Source of the DNA: Actinomycetota bacterium
GTDB lineage: Bacteria > Actinomycetota > Actinomycetes > Nanopelagicales > Nanopelagicaceae
NCBI GenBank assembly: GCA_016870975.1
Contig: VGAE01000012.1
Coordinates: 1-48,208 of the forward strand
DNA: 48,208 nt
Reading direction: 5' to 3'
Shown in pieces: positions 8,406 to 20,684 of the stretch. A program made the translations under genes and the position numbers. The notes beneath the pieces were generated by a model. It was not told the origin of the DNA. It did not search any database and saw only the letters and a program-made list of their open reading frames with translations. Within the stretch, counting starts at the first letter, position 1. Each line of letters starts with the position of its first letter.

Positions 8406-9490
8406 GAGCAGACTTTTCTCATCCAGCCATGCTTATCAGGAATCGTTCCGTGCTGAATTCCTAATAAATGATTTCTTATCTGCATCGTAATTTTCCCAGG
8501 GCTACCATCGCCGGTTACCCAAGTACCCTTTACGCTCTTAGCAGTTCCAACCGGTGCGATGACGGCAGCGGTTCCGCATGCAAATATTTCAGAGATTTCA
8601 CCTGAGGCAACGCCATCGCGCCACTCTTCAATACTTATCATTCCTTCTTCTGTCTTATAACCAAGATCTTTGGCGACAGAGAGAATTGAGTCCCGAGTGA
8701 TCCCTGGCAATAAAGTTCCGGTCAGTTTGGGCGTAAAAATTGTTGCATCTTTGCCTTGACCGCGAACGAAGTAGAGGTTCATCCCACCCATCTCTTCAAT
8801 CCAGCGCCGCTCAATGGCATCTAGCCAGACAACTTGATCGCAACCTTGCTTCGCCGCTTCTTGTTGAGCGAGAAGTGAAGCAGCGTAATTACCGCCGCAT
8901 TTAGCTTCGCCGGTTCCTCCTTGCGAGGCACGGACATATTCAGTAGAGATCCAGACCGTGACAGCTTTTTCCGCATTGAAATATGCGCCTGCCGGGGTGG
9001 CAATTATGGAAAACATCGCCTTATTGGATGGACGCACACCAAGGCCCACTTCGGTTGCAATCATAAATGGCCGCAGATACAACGACTCACCTACTTTGCT
9101 TGGAACCCATTTTGATTCCAGCTTGACCAACTCTTCCACGCATTTAACGAAGTCAGCGACCGGTAACTCTGGAAGTGCAACTCGGGCAGCGCTCCTCATA
9201 AATCGCGCGCCATTTGCATCAGGGCGAAATAGCGCGACGGAACCGTCCGGTTGGCGATACGCCTTCATTCCCTCGAAAATCTCTTGGCCATAATGAAAAA
9301 CCATAGCCGCTGGGTCTAATGAAATTGGGCCGTAACTCTTTAGCTCTGCATCATTCCATCCCGAATTTTGATTCCATTCCGCTATCAACATATGGTCAGT
9401 GAAATACTTTCCAAAACCCGGTGCGGCAACAAATCGCTCACGGTCAGAATCTCTTACCCGATTTGGATTTGGCTGGATATTAATCTTCAT
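8402..9490 (-). CDS. ilvE: branched-chain amino acid aminotransferase
   Basis: A 362-residue class IV PLP aminotransferase performing the last step of valine, leucine and isoleucine synthesis with glutamate as donor. Visible signatures are [14 protein letters not shown] near residue 67, the [12 protein letters not shown] stretch, and [15 protein letters not shown], which holds the PLP lysine. [11 protein letters not shown] and the phosphate-binding [13 protein letters not shown] follow. Length fits the longer (type II) bacterial enzymes. It overlaps leuB upstream and cimA downstream, each by four bases, so it should be translated in step with both. Confidence 0.96.
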   Translation of the reverse strand: MKINIQPNPNRVRDSDRERFVAAPGFGKYFTDHMLIAEWNQNSGWNDAELKSYGPISLDPAAMVFHYGQEIFEGMKAYRQPDGSVALFRPDANGARFMRSAARVALPELPVADFVKCVEELVKLESKWVPSKVGESLYLRPFMIATEVGLGVRPSNKAMFSIIATPAGAYFNAEKAVTVWISTEYVRASQGGTGEAKCGGNYAASLLAQQEAAKQGCDQVVWLDAIERRWIEEMGGMNLYFVRGQGKDATIFTPKLTGTLLPGITRDSILSVAKDLGYKTEEGMISIEEWRDGVASGEISEIFACGTAAVIAPVGTAKSVKGTWVTGDGSPGKITMQIRNHLLGIQHGTIPDKHGWMRKVCS

Positions 9491-10520
9491 TTGATTGCCT
9501 CTGCTAGCGCTTGACCAATTTCAGATGTGCTGCGCTTCTTATCACCACGGTTAAATAGATCGTGAGCCACAGCTTTTTCTACGTCAACAGCTGCAGATTC
9601 CTGACCCAAGTGTCGCAGCATCATCGCTACTGACATCACGGTTGCGGTTGGATCTGCGATTCCTTTACCTGCGATATCAGGAGCTGAGCCGTGGACTGGT
9701 TCAAACATTGATGGAAATCTACCCTCGGGATTTATATTTCCAGATGCGGCCAATCCAATTCCACCACAGATTGCTGCCGCGATATCAGTCAAAATATCGC
9801 CAAATAAATTATCAGTGACAACAACATCGAATCTATCCGGATTAGTCACAAAGAACATAGAAGCCGCATCGACGTGGAGATAATCTGTCTTTATCTGTGG
9901 AAAATCCTTTGCGATTTCAGTAAATGTACGAGTCCAAAGTCCGCCAGCTCGAGTGAGCACATTATTTTTATGCACCAGGGTTAACTGCTTGCGCGGTCGC
10001 CCCATTGCTTTATCGAAGGCGTAGAGAATTACTCGTTCTGCTCCGCGGCGAGTATTTAAACTCTCTTCGGTAGCTATCTCAGAAGGGGTTCCTTCTGCGA
10101 GAACGCCTCCTGCTCCCACATATGATCCCTCTGTTCCCTCTCGCACAACAATAAAATCAATTGGTGAATGAGTTGCAAGTGGACCAGATACGCCAGGATA
10201 GAGTCTGGCTGGACGAAGATTTATGTAGTGATCAAATGCAAAACGCAACTTTAAGAGCAAGCCACGTTCAAGAACTCCACTTGGCACAGAAGGATCGCCC
10301 ACTGCGCCGAGAAGAATTGCGTCAAAATTAGTGAGATCGGTAAGAACAGAATCGGGAAGCGTCTCACCCGTTTTATGCCAGAACTTAGCTCCTAGTTCAA
10401 ATTCTTTCCGATCAAAGGACAACTTGTACTTCTCACTTACTTTTTCAAGAACTCGTAACCCTTCAGCGACAACTTCAGGGCCGATGCCATCGCCGCCTAT
10501 AACTGCTAGTTTAAATTTAC

Positions 10521-10524
<4 letters not shown>
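9487..10524 (-). CDS. leuB: 3-isopropylmalate dehydrogenase
   Basis: A 345-residue NAD-dependent beta-decarboxylating dehydrogenase of leucine synthesis. Homologues also act on 3-methylmalate in the citramalate route, which fits the nearby cimA. The N-terminus [16 protein letters not shown] is typical. The substrate-binding [22 protein letters not shown] contains the conserved Arg residues. The metal-binding signature [16 protein letters not shown] is followed by [13 protein letters not shown] and [19 protein letters not shown] overlap links it to serA upstream, and its own stop overlaps ilvE. leuA, leuC and leuD are not in the window. Confidence 0.96.
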
Positions 10525-13152
<2,628 letters not shown>

Positions 13153-13180
13153 CTAGTTGTTTCTTCTATTTGGTTTCGAT

Positions 13181-13732
13181 TTAGTTCTGATAATCCTCTA
13201 ATTGAGATTGGTTATCCGAGCTTGCTAGTCCAGTCTCTCGCGCAGTCTGCTCGACCAATGTTTGGCTACCCAATTCAATTGCAATTGCACCAGATTGTAC
13301 TAATTCCTTGATGCCTAACGATTCTAGTCTCTTCAATAGAGCAACTAAATCCTTATTGTTGGCTACTACTTGAACAATCGAGGTGCCGGATTTTTCTTCG
13401 ACAATTTCTGTTTGATATCCGGCGAGCAATGGCTCTAATTTGCCACGATCAGCAGCAATTTTCACGAATGCTAGTTCACGCTGTCGGGTATCTGAATCTT
13501 TCATCTCTTGAATACCAATTACGTTCACTAATTTAAATAATTGGGCGCTAACTTGATCAAGAGCGTGACCCTCTAAATTCAAAACAATAGTCATACGCGA
13601 AACTTTTGGATCCTCCGTTGGTCCGACCGCTAGAGAATCAATGTTGTAACCGCGACGGGAAAACAATCCTGCAACGCGAGCAAGTACGCCTGGGCTATTT
13701 TCAACGAGAACAGAGAGTGTGTGTTGTGCCAT
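13181..13732 (-). CDS. ilvN: acetolactate synthase, regulatory (small) subunit
   Basis: A 183-residue regulatory subunit that binds valine and gives feedback control to the catalytic IlvB subunit. The N-terminal ACT domain reads LSVLVENSPGVLARVAGLFS with RRGYNIDSLAVGPTED, the family signature, followed by a second ferredoxin-like domain (KLEPLLAGYQTEIVE, GTSIVQVVANN). The ATG abuts the ilvB TAA (TAAATG), so translation is probably coupled, suiting the subunit stoichiometry. Length is somewhat above the short E. coli-type forms and normal for Gram-positives. Confidence 0.96.
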   Translation of the reverse strand: MAQHTLSVLVENSPGVLARVAGLFSRRGYNIDSLAVGPTEDPKVSRMTIVLNLEGHALDQVSAQLFKLVNVIGIQEMKDSDTRQRELAFVKIAADRGKLEPLLAGYQTEIVEEKSGTSIVQVVANNKDLVALLKRLESLGIKELVQSGAIAIELGSQTLVEQTARETGLASSDNQSQLEDYQN

Positions 13733-15472
13733 TTATAGCTCCTGTGAATCCCAGTCTGGCGCTAGCTCTCGTGCAATCATGATGTCATCATTTGAAGTCC
13801 CAGCTGCAACCATCGGCCAAACCATGGCATCGCGATGAACATTGAAGTCGACTACGACTGGTGCGTCATTTATTGCATTGGCTTCCTTAATAATCTTGTC
13901 TACATCGCCTTTGCTTTCGCAGCGAAGGCCCACGCAGCCCATCGCTTCCGCCAACTTTGCAAAATCAGGAATGCGTTTTGAATGCAGGTCGGTGTTCGAA
14001 TATCTACCTTGGTAAAAAAGTGATTGCCACTGTCGAACCATTCCTAAACTTTCATTATTTATAATGGCAACTTTGATTGGAATATTATTCAAAGAACATG
14101 TAACTAGCTCTTGATTTGTCATTTGGAAGCAACCATCACCATCAATTGCCCAAACCGGAGTATCAGGTGCGCCAACTTTGGCACCCATGGCGGCCGGAAC
14201 TGCATATCCCATAGTTCCTAAGCCGCCTGAATTGAGCCAGGTTCGAGGCTTCTCATACTTGATAAATTGCGAAGCCCACATTTGATGTTGTCCCACGCCG
14301 GCGACATAGACGGCATCTGGGCCAGTAATCGCTCCGATAAGTTCAATTACATATTGAGGAGAAAGCGAGCCATCTTCCGGCTCATTATAACCGAGTGGAT
14401 AGGTAGAACGGAGTGAATCCATTTGGCGCCACCAAGTCGAATAATCTGGTTGCCTCTTCTTAAACTCAGCGGTGACCGCTGGGATTAATGCACGAATCGT
14501 AGGACCGAGATCTCCGATGATTGGTACATCGGCATAACGATTTTTTCCAATCTCCGCGGGATCGATATCTGCATGGATTATCTTGGCACCTATAGCGAAG
14601 GTACTTAGCTTTCCCGTAACTCGATCGTCGAATCGCGCACCTAAGGTAATTAAGAGATCCGATTTTTGAAGAGCAGTTACAGCCGCGACTGTGCCATGCA
14701 TGCCCGGCATTCCCAAATGTTGGCGATGGCTATCAGGAAATGCCCCGCGTGCCATCAACGTTGTGACAACCGGGGCTCCTACCAATTCAGCGAGCTTGAG
14801 TAAGTCTTTAGCGGCATTCGCTTTTATTACGCCGCCACCGATATAAAGGACTGGTTTTGACGATTGCGCAATTAGTGCTGCCGCATCACGAATAGATTCT
14901 TCGTTAGGCTCGACTTGTGGACGATAGCCTCGAAGTTCTGGTCGTTTCGGATAACTAAATCCAGTCATCTTTTGCAGAGCATCTTTTGCGACATCCACTA
15001 AAACTGGCCCTGGTCTTCCAGATTTAGCGATATAGAAAGCCTCTGAGATGGCTCGAGATATCTCATTTGGATCAGTAATTAAGTAATTATGTTTAGTCAC
15101 CGGCATAGTAACGCCACGGATATCAGCTTCCTGAAATGCATCAGTTCCGATAGCTGGACCAGGCACTTGGCCGGTAATTGCGACCATAGGCACAGAGTCC
15201 ATATGCGCATCTGCGAGTGGAGTTACCAGATTAGTTGCGCCCGGACCAGAGGTTGCGATACAGACTCCAACTTTTCCTGTTACTTGGGCATAACCAGTCG
15301 CAGCATGGCCCGCTCCTTGTTCATGTCTCACCAATATGTGTCTGATCTTGGAGTCGAAGATTGGATCATAGGCAGGAAGGATTGCGCCGCCTGGAATGCC
15401 GAACATAACTTCAACCCCGGCGCTCTCAAGAGACTTAACAAGTGATTGCGCACCAGTGATCTGTTCGCTCAT
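13733..15472 (-). CDS. ilvB: acetolactate synthase, catalytic (large) subunit
   Basis: A 579-residue ThDP-dependent enzyme that makes acetolactate or acetohydroxybutyrate, the first common step of branched-chain synthesis. The start chosen is ATG 15472 ([13 protein letters not shown]), preceded by AAAGGAG at six bases spacing. A start 36 bases upstream is in frame but lacks such a site. Motifs are [14 protein letters not shown]-like VMFGIPGG, the catalytic Glu in [16 protein letters not shown], and the FAD/ADP-binding region [13 protein letters not shown]. The ThDP motif starts at [14 protein letters not shown] and runs to [12 protein letters not shown]. Expression is probably set by the attenuator at 15515-15610. 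Confidence 0.97.
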   Translation of the reverse strand: MSEQITGAQSLVKSLESAGVEVMFGIPGGAILPAYDPIFDSKIRHILVRHEQGAGHAATGYAQVTGKVGVCIATSGPGATNLVTPLADAHMDSVPMVAITGQVPGPAIGTDAFQEADIRGVTMPVTKHNYLITDPNEISRAISEAFYIAKSGRPGPVLVDVAKDALQKMTGFSYPKRPELRGYRPQVEPNEESIRDAAALIAQSSKPVLYIGGGVIKANAAKDLLKLAELVGAPVVTTLMARGAFPDSHRQHLGMPGMHGTVAAVTALQKSDLLITLGARFDDRVTGKLSTFAIGAKIIHADIDPAEIGKNRYADVPIIGDLGPTIRALIPAVTAEFKKRQPDYSTWWRQMDSLRSTYPLGYNEPEDGSLSPQYVIELIGAITGPDAVYVAGVGQHQMWASQFIKYEKPRTWLNSGGLGTMGYAVPAAMGAKVGAPDTPVWAIDGDGCFQMTNQELVTCSLNNIPIKVAIINNESLGMVRQWQSLFYQGRYSNTDLHSKRIPDFAKLAEAMGCVGLRCESKGDVDKIIKEANAINDAPVVVDFNVHRDAMVWPMVAAGTSNDDIMIARELAPDWDSQEL

Positions 15473-15514
15473 CTTCTGCTCCTTTCTACTAAATCTAATT
15501 TGCCCCACTAATGC

Positions 15515-15537
15515 AAAAACCCCCAGTTTCCTGAGGG
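15515..15537 (-). terminator. attenuator terminator (3:4 hairpin) in the ilvB leader
   Basis: On the minus-strand RNA, CCCUCAG (15537-15531), a GAAA loop, and CUGGGGG (15526-15520) form a 7-bp stem with one U-G pair. Five Us (15519-15515) follow directly. It lies about 40 bases before the ilvB start codon and after the leader peptide stop, where an attenuator terminator should be. Confidence 0.85.
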
Positions 15538-15538
15538 T

Positions 15539-15567
15539 GCGCGTGACCTCTAGTTTAGATCACGCGC
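15539..15567 (-). promoter_or_regulatory. pause (1:2) hairpin and antiterminator strand of the ilvB attenuator
   Basis: GCGCGUGA (15567-15560) pairs perfectly with UCACGCGC (15546-15539), an 8-bp stem. Its first arm overlaps the last leader codons and stop. Alternatively, CUAGAGG (15553-15547) can pair with CCUCAG (15536-15531), with one bulged A. That would occupy the first arm of the terminator. The two arrangements are mutually exclusive, as needed for ribosome-controlled attenuation. Confidence 0.75.
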
Positions 15568-15610
15568 AACGAATCACCACCACTGAAAGTGAAGATGTCT
15601 TCGTTGTCAT
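15560..15610 (-). CDS. ilvB leader peptide (branched-chain amino acid attenuator peptide)
   Basis: A 16-residue frame, MTTKTSSLSVVVIRCA, starts at ATG 15610 and ends at TGA 15562-15560. Three consecutive GTG codons and one ATT (15583-15572) form a Val-Val-Val-Ile run. The first arm of the pause hairpin follows five bases later. Scarcity of charged tRNA-Val or tRNA-Ile would stall a ribosome here, cover that arm and favour the antiterminator. No Shine-Dalgarno is visible, and a -10-like AATAAT ends six bases before the ATG, so the peptide is probably read from a leaderless mRNA. Val/Ile-rich leaders before ilvB are known in actinobacteria. Too short for ordinary gene callers. Confidence 0.85.
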   Translation of the reverse strand: MTTKTSSLSVVVIRCA

Positions 15611-15616
15611 GTGAGC

Positions 15617-15646
15617 ATTATTCCGCGACTAAATAGTGATAGTCAA
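15617..15646 (-). promoter_or_regulatory. promoter of the ilvB leader and operon
   Basis: TTGACT (15646-15641) and AATAAT (15622-15617) on the minus strand are separated by 18 bases. A transcript would start around 15610, the A of the leader peptide ATG, which explains the lack of a ribosome binding site there. Confidence 0.65.
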
Positions 15647-15648
15647 CC

Positions 15649-15668
15649 CCTGAGATACCTATCTCAGG
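15649..15668. repeat. 9-bp perfect inverted repeat abutting the ilvB promoter, candidate operator
   Basis: CCTGAGATA and TATCTCAGG form perfect 9-bp arms separated by two bases. The repeat ends two bases upstream of the -35 box of the ilvB promoter and lies 8 bases after the ilvD stop. There is no T-run, and the spacer is too small for a good RNA loop unless the inner pairs open. A protein-binding site is more likely than a terminator. The binding protein is unknown. Confidence 0.55.
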
Positions 15669-15676
15669 ATGTGGAA

Positions 15677-17356
15677 TTAGTCGCAGACCGCCCCGCGCGA
15701 GGCCGAGCCGACTAATTTCACATATTTTGAGAGGACCCCGTAGTCATATCGGCTTGGGAGTGGCTTGAAGCTTTTTCGTCGTTCTGTTAATTCTGAATCA
15801 TCAATTAAGAGATCCAGCTTTCTATTCTTGATATCAATACGAATGCGATCGCCATCTCTCACAAGTGCAATTGGACCACCGTCTACAGCTTCGGGAGCAA
15901 TGTGCCCGACACAAAGACCTGTTGTGCCGCCAGAAAATCTTCCATCAGTAAGTAAGAGGACTGACTTTCCTAATCCGACACCTTTGATTGCGCCAGTAAT
16001 CATTAGCATCTCACGCATTCCAGGTCCGCCTTTTGGACCTTCATATCGGATTACAACAACATCACCAGATTGAATAGTTCCATTTTCTAAGGCGTCCATC
16101 GCACCTTGTTCGCGATCAAATACTCGAGCTGGACCTTCGAAAATATCCACGCCAACACCGGCAACTTTTGTGACAGCGCCCTCTGGTGCTAAAGATCCGC
16201 CAAGAATTGTTATACCGCCGCTTGAGGAGAGCGCGCTCTTTGTAGCTTTGAGGATGTCTCCATCTGGATCGGGTGGCTTAATCTGTGAGAGATTTTCGGC
16301 CATCGTTTTCCCTGTAACAGTTAGGCAATCACCATGAATCAAACCGGCATCCCAAAGTGATTTAAGGACAACTGGTACGCCGCCAACTTTATCTACATCG
16401 TTCATAACATATTTGCCGAAGGGCTTGAGATCGCCAAGTAAAGGAACTTTCGCGCCAACTCTATGAAAATCTTCGAGGGTCAAATCCACCTTTGCTTCAT
16501 GAGCAATAGCAAGAAGATGAAGTACTGCGTTGGTCGAACCTCCTAAAGCCATCAGAATGGTTATGGCATTCTCAAATGCTCTCTTGGTCAGAATATCTCT
16601 CGTGCGGATTCCCTTTCTAATAAGTTCGACTACCGCAGCGCCAGATTTGATTGCGTAATCATCTCTACGCCGATCAATGGATGGGGGCGAGGCCGAACCT
16701 GGAAGTGAAAGGCCAAGAGCCTCTCCAATAGATGCCATGGTATTTGCGGTGTACATACCGCCACATGCGCCCTCACCTGGGCAGATAGCTCGTTCAATCT
16801 TCTCAACTTCTGCTTCACTTATTAACCCGCGCGCGCAAGCTCCAACTGCTTCAAAAGCATCGATAATAGTTACATCTCGCCCATCAACTTTGCCCGGCAT
16901 AATTGAACCCGCGTATACAAAGACACTAGCGACATTTATTCTTGCGGCAGCCATCATCATTCCTGGAAGCGATTTATCGCATCCAGCAAACGTGACCATT
17001 CCATCTAAGCGCTCGGCTTCCATTACAGTCTCGACTGAATCAGCAATCACTTCGCGTGAGACTAGAGAAAAATGCATTCCTTCATGTCCCATAGAAATGC
17101 CATCAGAAATTGAAATTGTGCCAAATTGCATCGGAAATCCGCCAGCTTCAATAACGCCCTTCTTAGAGGCTTTGGCAAGACGGTCGAGTGAGAGATTACA
17201 TGGAGTTACTTCATTCCAAGATGAAGCAATTCCAATCTGCGGCTTTTCAAAATCCTCATCCTTCATTCCAACAGCACGCAACATGCCGCGAGCCGGCGCG
17301 CGTTCAAGTCCATCCGTAACAAGGTAAGACCTTGGTTTCATCGGATTACGCGCCAT
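15677..17356 (-). CDS. ilvD: dihydroxy-acid dehydratase
   Basis: A 559-residue iron-sulfur enzyme that dehydrates dihydroxy acids to 2-keto acids in valine, leucine and isoleucine synthesis. Cluster-ligand cysteines are visible in [14 protein letters not shown] and [15 protein letters not shown]. The conserved [15 protein letters not shown] stretch and the C-terminal [21 protein letters not shown] are also present. The length is that of bacterial IlvD. It lies 28 bases after gatB on the same strand and 66 bases before the leader-peptide ATG of ilvB. It may thus be expressed with gatCAB rather than under the attenuator. The ATG is preceded by AAAGGGAATAGG. Confidence 0.97.
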   Translation of the reverse strand: MARNPMKPRSYLVTDGLERAPARGMLRAVGMKDEDFEKPQIGIASSWNEVTPCNLSLDRLAKASKKGVIEAGGFPMQFGTISISDGISMGHEGMHFSLVSREVIADSVETVMEAERLDGMVTFAGCDKSLPGMMMAAARINVASVFVYAGSIMPGKVDGRDVTIIDAFEAVGACARGLISEAEVEKIERAICPGEGACGGMYTANTMASIGEALGLSLPGSASPPSIDRRRDDYAIKSGAAVVELIRKGIRTRDILTKRAFENAITILMALGGSTNAVLHLLAIAHEAKVDLTLEDFHRVGAKVPLLGDLKPFGKYVMNDVDKVGGVPVVLKSLWDAGLIHGDCLTVTGKTMAENLSQIKPPDPDGDILKATKSALSSSGGITILGGSLAPEGAVTKVAGVGVDIFEGPARVFDREQGAMDALENGTIQSGDVVVIRYEGPKGGPGMREMLMITGAIKGVGLGKSVLLLTDGRFSGGTTGLCVGHIAPEAVDGGPIALVRDGDRIRIDIKNRKLDLLIDDSELTERRKSFKPLPSRYDYGVLSKYVKLVGSASRGAVCD

Positions 17357-17384
17357 GATTCCTATTCCCTTTATGAATCTCGTA

Positions 17385-18887
17385 CTAGCCTTGCCCTAAA
17401 TGTCTTAGAAGCAATTCTCTAACTTTAGCGGCATCTGCCTGACCTCTAGTCTCTTTCATAACCGTGCCAATCAACGCACCGGCCGCCGGAATATGTCCTC
17501 CCCGGACTTTCTCAGCAACCTCAGGTTGCGCTGCGATCGCCTTCTCAATGGCAGCTGATAGCGCAGAATCATCACTCACAACTTTTATGCCACGGCTTTC
17601 AATGATGTCTTTCGGCCTACCTTCTCCGTTTATAACTCCTTCTACGACTTGCCGAGCTAATTTGTCCGTTAATTCTCCTGCTTCAATAAGTGAAACAATT
17701 TCAAAGACATCTCTTGGAGTAATCGGAAGCTCACCTGCAGAGACTTCGCGTTCATTTGCAAGTCGGGCAATTTCCCCCAACCACCAGCCGCGTGATCTCG
17801 TTGGATCAGCACCCAGTTCTACTGTAGTAGCGACGAGATCAAGTACGTCAGCATTAATCATGGCCGCCATCTCTTTATCAGGAACTCGCCAATTCTCTTG
17901 TAGACGCTTTCTTCGGATTGAAGGTTTTTCAGGGAGTGAAGAACGAATTTTTTCGATGAATTCTTTACTGGGTGTAATCGGAGCTAAATCTGGTTCCGGG
18001 AAGTATCGATAATCCTCTGCCTGTTCTTTCGAACGTCCGGAAGTAGTCTCGCCAGTGTTCTCATGAAAATGTCTTGTTTCTTGGATGACTCGCTTTCCAT
18101 CAATTAAGAGTGAGCCATGACGCAACAGTTCGCTTCTAACTGCACGTTCAACACTTCTAAGTGAATTAACGTTCTTCGTTTCACTTCGTGTGCCAAATTT
18201 ACTCTCTCCGATCGGTCGTAGAGAAACATTTGCATCGCAACGGAGTGAGCCTTGCTCCATTTTCACATCGCTGACACCAAGAGCTCTTAAAATATCTCGC
18301 AACTCCGCCACACACGCGCGCGCGACTTCAGGGACAAGTTTTCCAGTCCCCTCGACTGGTTTTGTGACTATCTCCACTAAAGGAATTCCAGCACGGTTGT
18401 AATCCAATAGAGAGTAGTCAGCGCCGTGAATTCTTCCCGTAGCTCCTCCCATATGTAAAGACTTGCCTGTGTCCTCTTCCATATGAACTCGTTCAATTTC
18501 AATACGAAAATCTTGCATTCCATCTTCAGTTTCTACTGAAATATCTAGAAATCCGTTGGAGCAGATTGGTTCGTCATATTGCGAAGTTTGAAAATTCTTG
18601 GGCATATCTGGATAGAAGTAGTTCTTTCGCGCAAAGCGAGAATAAGGTGCAATTGAGCAATTTAACGCCAATCCAATCGCTATCGTGTATTCAATTGCTT
18701 TCTCGTTTACAACTGGCAAAGATCCAGGAAGACCTAAACAGACAGGACAGGTTTGAGTATTTGGTTCCGCTCCAAAATTTGTGCTACAGCCACAGAACAT
18801 CTTTGATTTTGTTCCCAGTTCGACGTGGACTTCTAGTCCCAAAACTGGTTCATATTTTGTAAGTAAATCCTCGTAAGTTAATGCCAT
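17385..18887 (-). CDS. gatB: Asp-tRNA(Asn)/Glu-tRNA(Gln) amidotransferase subunit B
   Basis: A 500-residue subunit of the GatCAB complex. It binds misacylated Glu-tRNA(Gln) or Asp-tRNA(Asn) and activates the acyl group with ATP before amidation. The N-terminal signature [20 protein letters not shown] continues into [16 protein letters not shown], with the paired cysteines of the zinc site. Later comes [21 protein letters not shown] [16 protein letters not shown]. The C-terminal YqeY-like tail domain ends the protein. The start overlaps the gatA stop as TAATG. All three subunits are contiguous here, so Gln-tRNA (and possibly Asn-tRNA) synthesis is probably indirect in this organism. Confidence 0.97.
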   Translation of the reverse strand: MALTYEDLLTKYEPVLGLEVHVELGTKSKMFCGCSTNFGAEPNTQTCPVCLGLPGSLPVVNEKAIEYTIAIGLALNCSIAPYSRFARKNYFYPDMPKNFQTSQYDEPICSNGFLDISVETEDGMQDFRIEIERVHMEEDTGKSLHMGGATGRIHGADYSLLDYNRAGIPLVEIVTKPVEGTGKLVPEVARACVAELRDILRALGVSDVKMEQGSLRCDANVSLRPIGESKFGTRSETKNVNSLRSVERAVRSELLRHGSLLIDGKRVIQETRHFHENTGETTSGRSKEQAEDYRYFPEPDLAPITPSKEFIEKIRSSLPEKPSIRRKRLQENWRVPDKEMAAMINADVLDLVATTVELGADPTRSRGWWLGEIARLANEREVSAGELPITPRDVFEIVSLIEAGELTDKLARQVVEGVINGEGRPKDIIESRGIKVVSDDSALSAAIEKAIAAQPEVAEKVRGGHIPAAGALIGTVMKETRGQADAAKVRELLLRHLGQG

Positions 18888-20374
18888 TACTTTGCCACCA
18901 ATTTGGGAGCCTTACCGAGAATACCGCCGCCCCACTTTTTCGTCAGAGCGCTCTCTAAAGCTGCGCCAACTTTATAGAGTCGATCATCCTTCATCGCACC
19001 TGCCATTATTTGAAAACCGGCGGGCAGTCCATCCTCTTCCGCTAAACCTGATGGCAGAGACATTCCGCAAACTCCTGCTAGGTTCGTGGGTATTGTCGCA
19101 ATATCATTTAAATACATGGCGATTGGATCATTTGATTTCTCACCAATCTTAAAAGCTGTAGTGGGCGCGGTTGGCGAGACTAATACATCAACTTTCTCAA
19201 AAGCGTCCTTGAAATCTTGCGAAATTAGCGTTCGAACTTTTTGGGCACTTCCATAGTAGGCATCGTAATAACCACTGGATAAAGCATAAGTTCCTAGAAT
19301 TATTCTCCGTTTTACCTCTTTACCAAAACCAGCAGATCGCGTTGAATTCATAACTTCTTCAGCAGAACCCTCTCCGATGCGTAGGCCGTATCGCATTGCA
19401 TCAAATCGAGCTAAGTTTGAAGAGCATTCACTTGGGGCTATTAGATAGTAAGCGGCTAAGGCATAGTCAAAATACTTACAAGAAACTTCAACAATTTCAG
19501 CGCCGAGCTTTGCTAATTCTTCAAGAGATTGATTGAAGAGCTTGAGAACTCCTGGTTGGTATCCATCACCTTGTAGTTCTTTGATTACGCCAATTTTCAT
19601 TCCCTTCACATTGCCATCTTTTGCAGCAGCGACAATCGGCGGGACTGGAGCGTTAATCGACGTTGAATCTAATGGATCATGTCCGGCTATTGCTTCATGA
19701 AGGTAGGCGACATCTAAAACTGTTCTGGCACAAGGGCCGGCCTGATCGAGAGAGGAGGAGAATGCGACTAACCCATACCTGGATACTCCACCATATGTTG
19801 GTTTAACTCCAACGGTTCCGGTAACTGCAGCCGGTTGTCTAATGGAGCCTCCGGTATCTGTGCCGATTGCTAACGGTGCTTCATATGATGCTAGTGATGC
19901 AGAAGAACCACCGCCAGAACCGCCAGGGATTCGAGTTAGATCCCAAGGATTACGGGTTGGAAAGTAAGCAGAATTTTCGGTCGATGAGCCCATCGCAAAT
20001 TCATCACAATTAGTCTTTCCAAGAATTACTACATCAGCGGATCTGAGCTTTGTTACGACAGTTGAGTCATACGGCGGCCGCCAACCTTCTAGCATTTTTG
20101 ATCCACAAGTTGTCGGAATACCCCGTTGCGTCATCACATCCTTAAGGGCAAGCGGTACCCCGGCAAGCGGAGATAGATTCTCTCCTGATCGGCGTTTAGC
20201 ATCGACTAATTCAGCTTGCGCTAAAGCACCATCATGATCAACAAAAAGAAATGCTTTTACTTGGCCATCAACTTCACTAATTCTGTCGAGATGAGCCCTA
20301 GTTAAATCTACAGATGAGATTTCGCCATTATTGAGAAGTTGCGACATCTCCATCGCACTCTTGTTTACAATCAC
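18887..20374 (-). CDS. gatA: Asp-tRNA(Asn)/Glu-tRNA(Gln) amidotransferase subunit A
   Basis: A 495-residue amidase-signature enzyme that releases ammonia from glutamine for GatB. The Ser-cisSer-Lys triad is visible. The Lys is in [18 protein letters not shown] near residue 76. The two Ser are in [20 protein letters not shown] and the following [12 protein letters not shown], near residues 152-180. The GTG start overlaps the gatC TGA as GTGA. In-frame ATGs 7 and 9 codons later ([11 protein letters not shown]) are alternative starts, since the ribosome binding site for the GTG is weak. Order gatC-gatA-gatB is the usual one. Confidence 0.97.
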   Translation of the reverse strand: MIVNKSAMEMSQLLNNGEISSVDLTRAHLDRISEVDGQVKAFLFVDHDGALAQAELVDAKRRSGENLSPLAGVPLALKDVMTQRGIPTTCGSKMLEGWRPPYDSTVVTKLRSADVVILGKTNCDEFAMGSSTENSAYFPTRNPWDLTRIPGGSGGGSSASLASYEAPLAIGTDTGGSIRQPAAVTGTVGVKPTYGGVSRYGLVAFSSSLDQAGPCARTVLDVAYLHEAIAGHDPLDSTSINAPVPPIVAAAKDGNVKGMKIGVIKELQGDGYQPGVLKLFNQSLEELAKLGAEIVEVSCKYFDYALAAYYLIAPSECSSNLARFDAMRYGLRIGEGSAEEVMNSTRSAGFGKEVKRRIILGTYALSSGYYDAYYGSAQKVRTLISQDFKDAFEKVDVLVSPTAPTTAFKIGEKSNDPIAMYLNDIATIPTNLAGVCGMSLPSGLAEEDGLPAGFQIMAGAMKDDRLYKVGAALESALTKKWGGGILGKAPKLVAK

Positions 20375-20661
20375 TCTTCACCAAGTATCTGCGGAACCTT
20401 AAAACGCTGACCTTCGCTCGCCGGAGCCCCAGAGAGAGCATCCTCTGGAGAGAGGCTTGGTCGATTTTCGTCGACTCTAAAGACATTACTCATCGGAATT
20501 GGGTGTGAAGTTGGTGGCACATCAGAATTGGCTACTTCTTGAACCCTCGCCACTGCATCGAGAATTACCGATAATTCACTTGCTAGATGATCTAGTTCTC
20601 CATCTGTCATATTAATTCGGGCCAATTTGGCCAGATTCGCAACATCTTCACGAGAAATCAT
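20371..20661 (-). CDS. gatC: Asp-tRNA(Asn)/Glu-tRNA(Gln) amidotransferase subunit C
   Basis: A 96-residue small subunit that wraps around and stabilises GatA. The N-terminus [20 protein letters not shown] is the family signature, followed by [15 protein letters not shown] and the C-terminal [14 protein letters not shown] and [10 protein letters not shown]. Length is typical (about 95-100). It lies 23 bases after proA on the same strand and overlaps gatA. Linkage of gatCAB to proBA is not what I recall from the best known actinobacterial maps and may be lineage-specific. Confidence 0.95.
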   Translation of the reverse strand: MISREDVANLAKLARINMTDGELDHLASELSVILDAVARVQEVANSDVPPTSHPIPMSNVFRVDENRPSLSPEDALSGAPASEGQRFKVPQILGEE

Positions 20662-20684
20662 GGGGTTACCTTACCGAAACCAAA

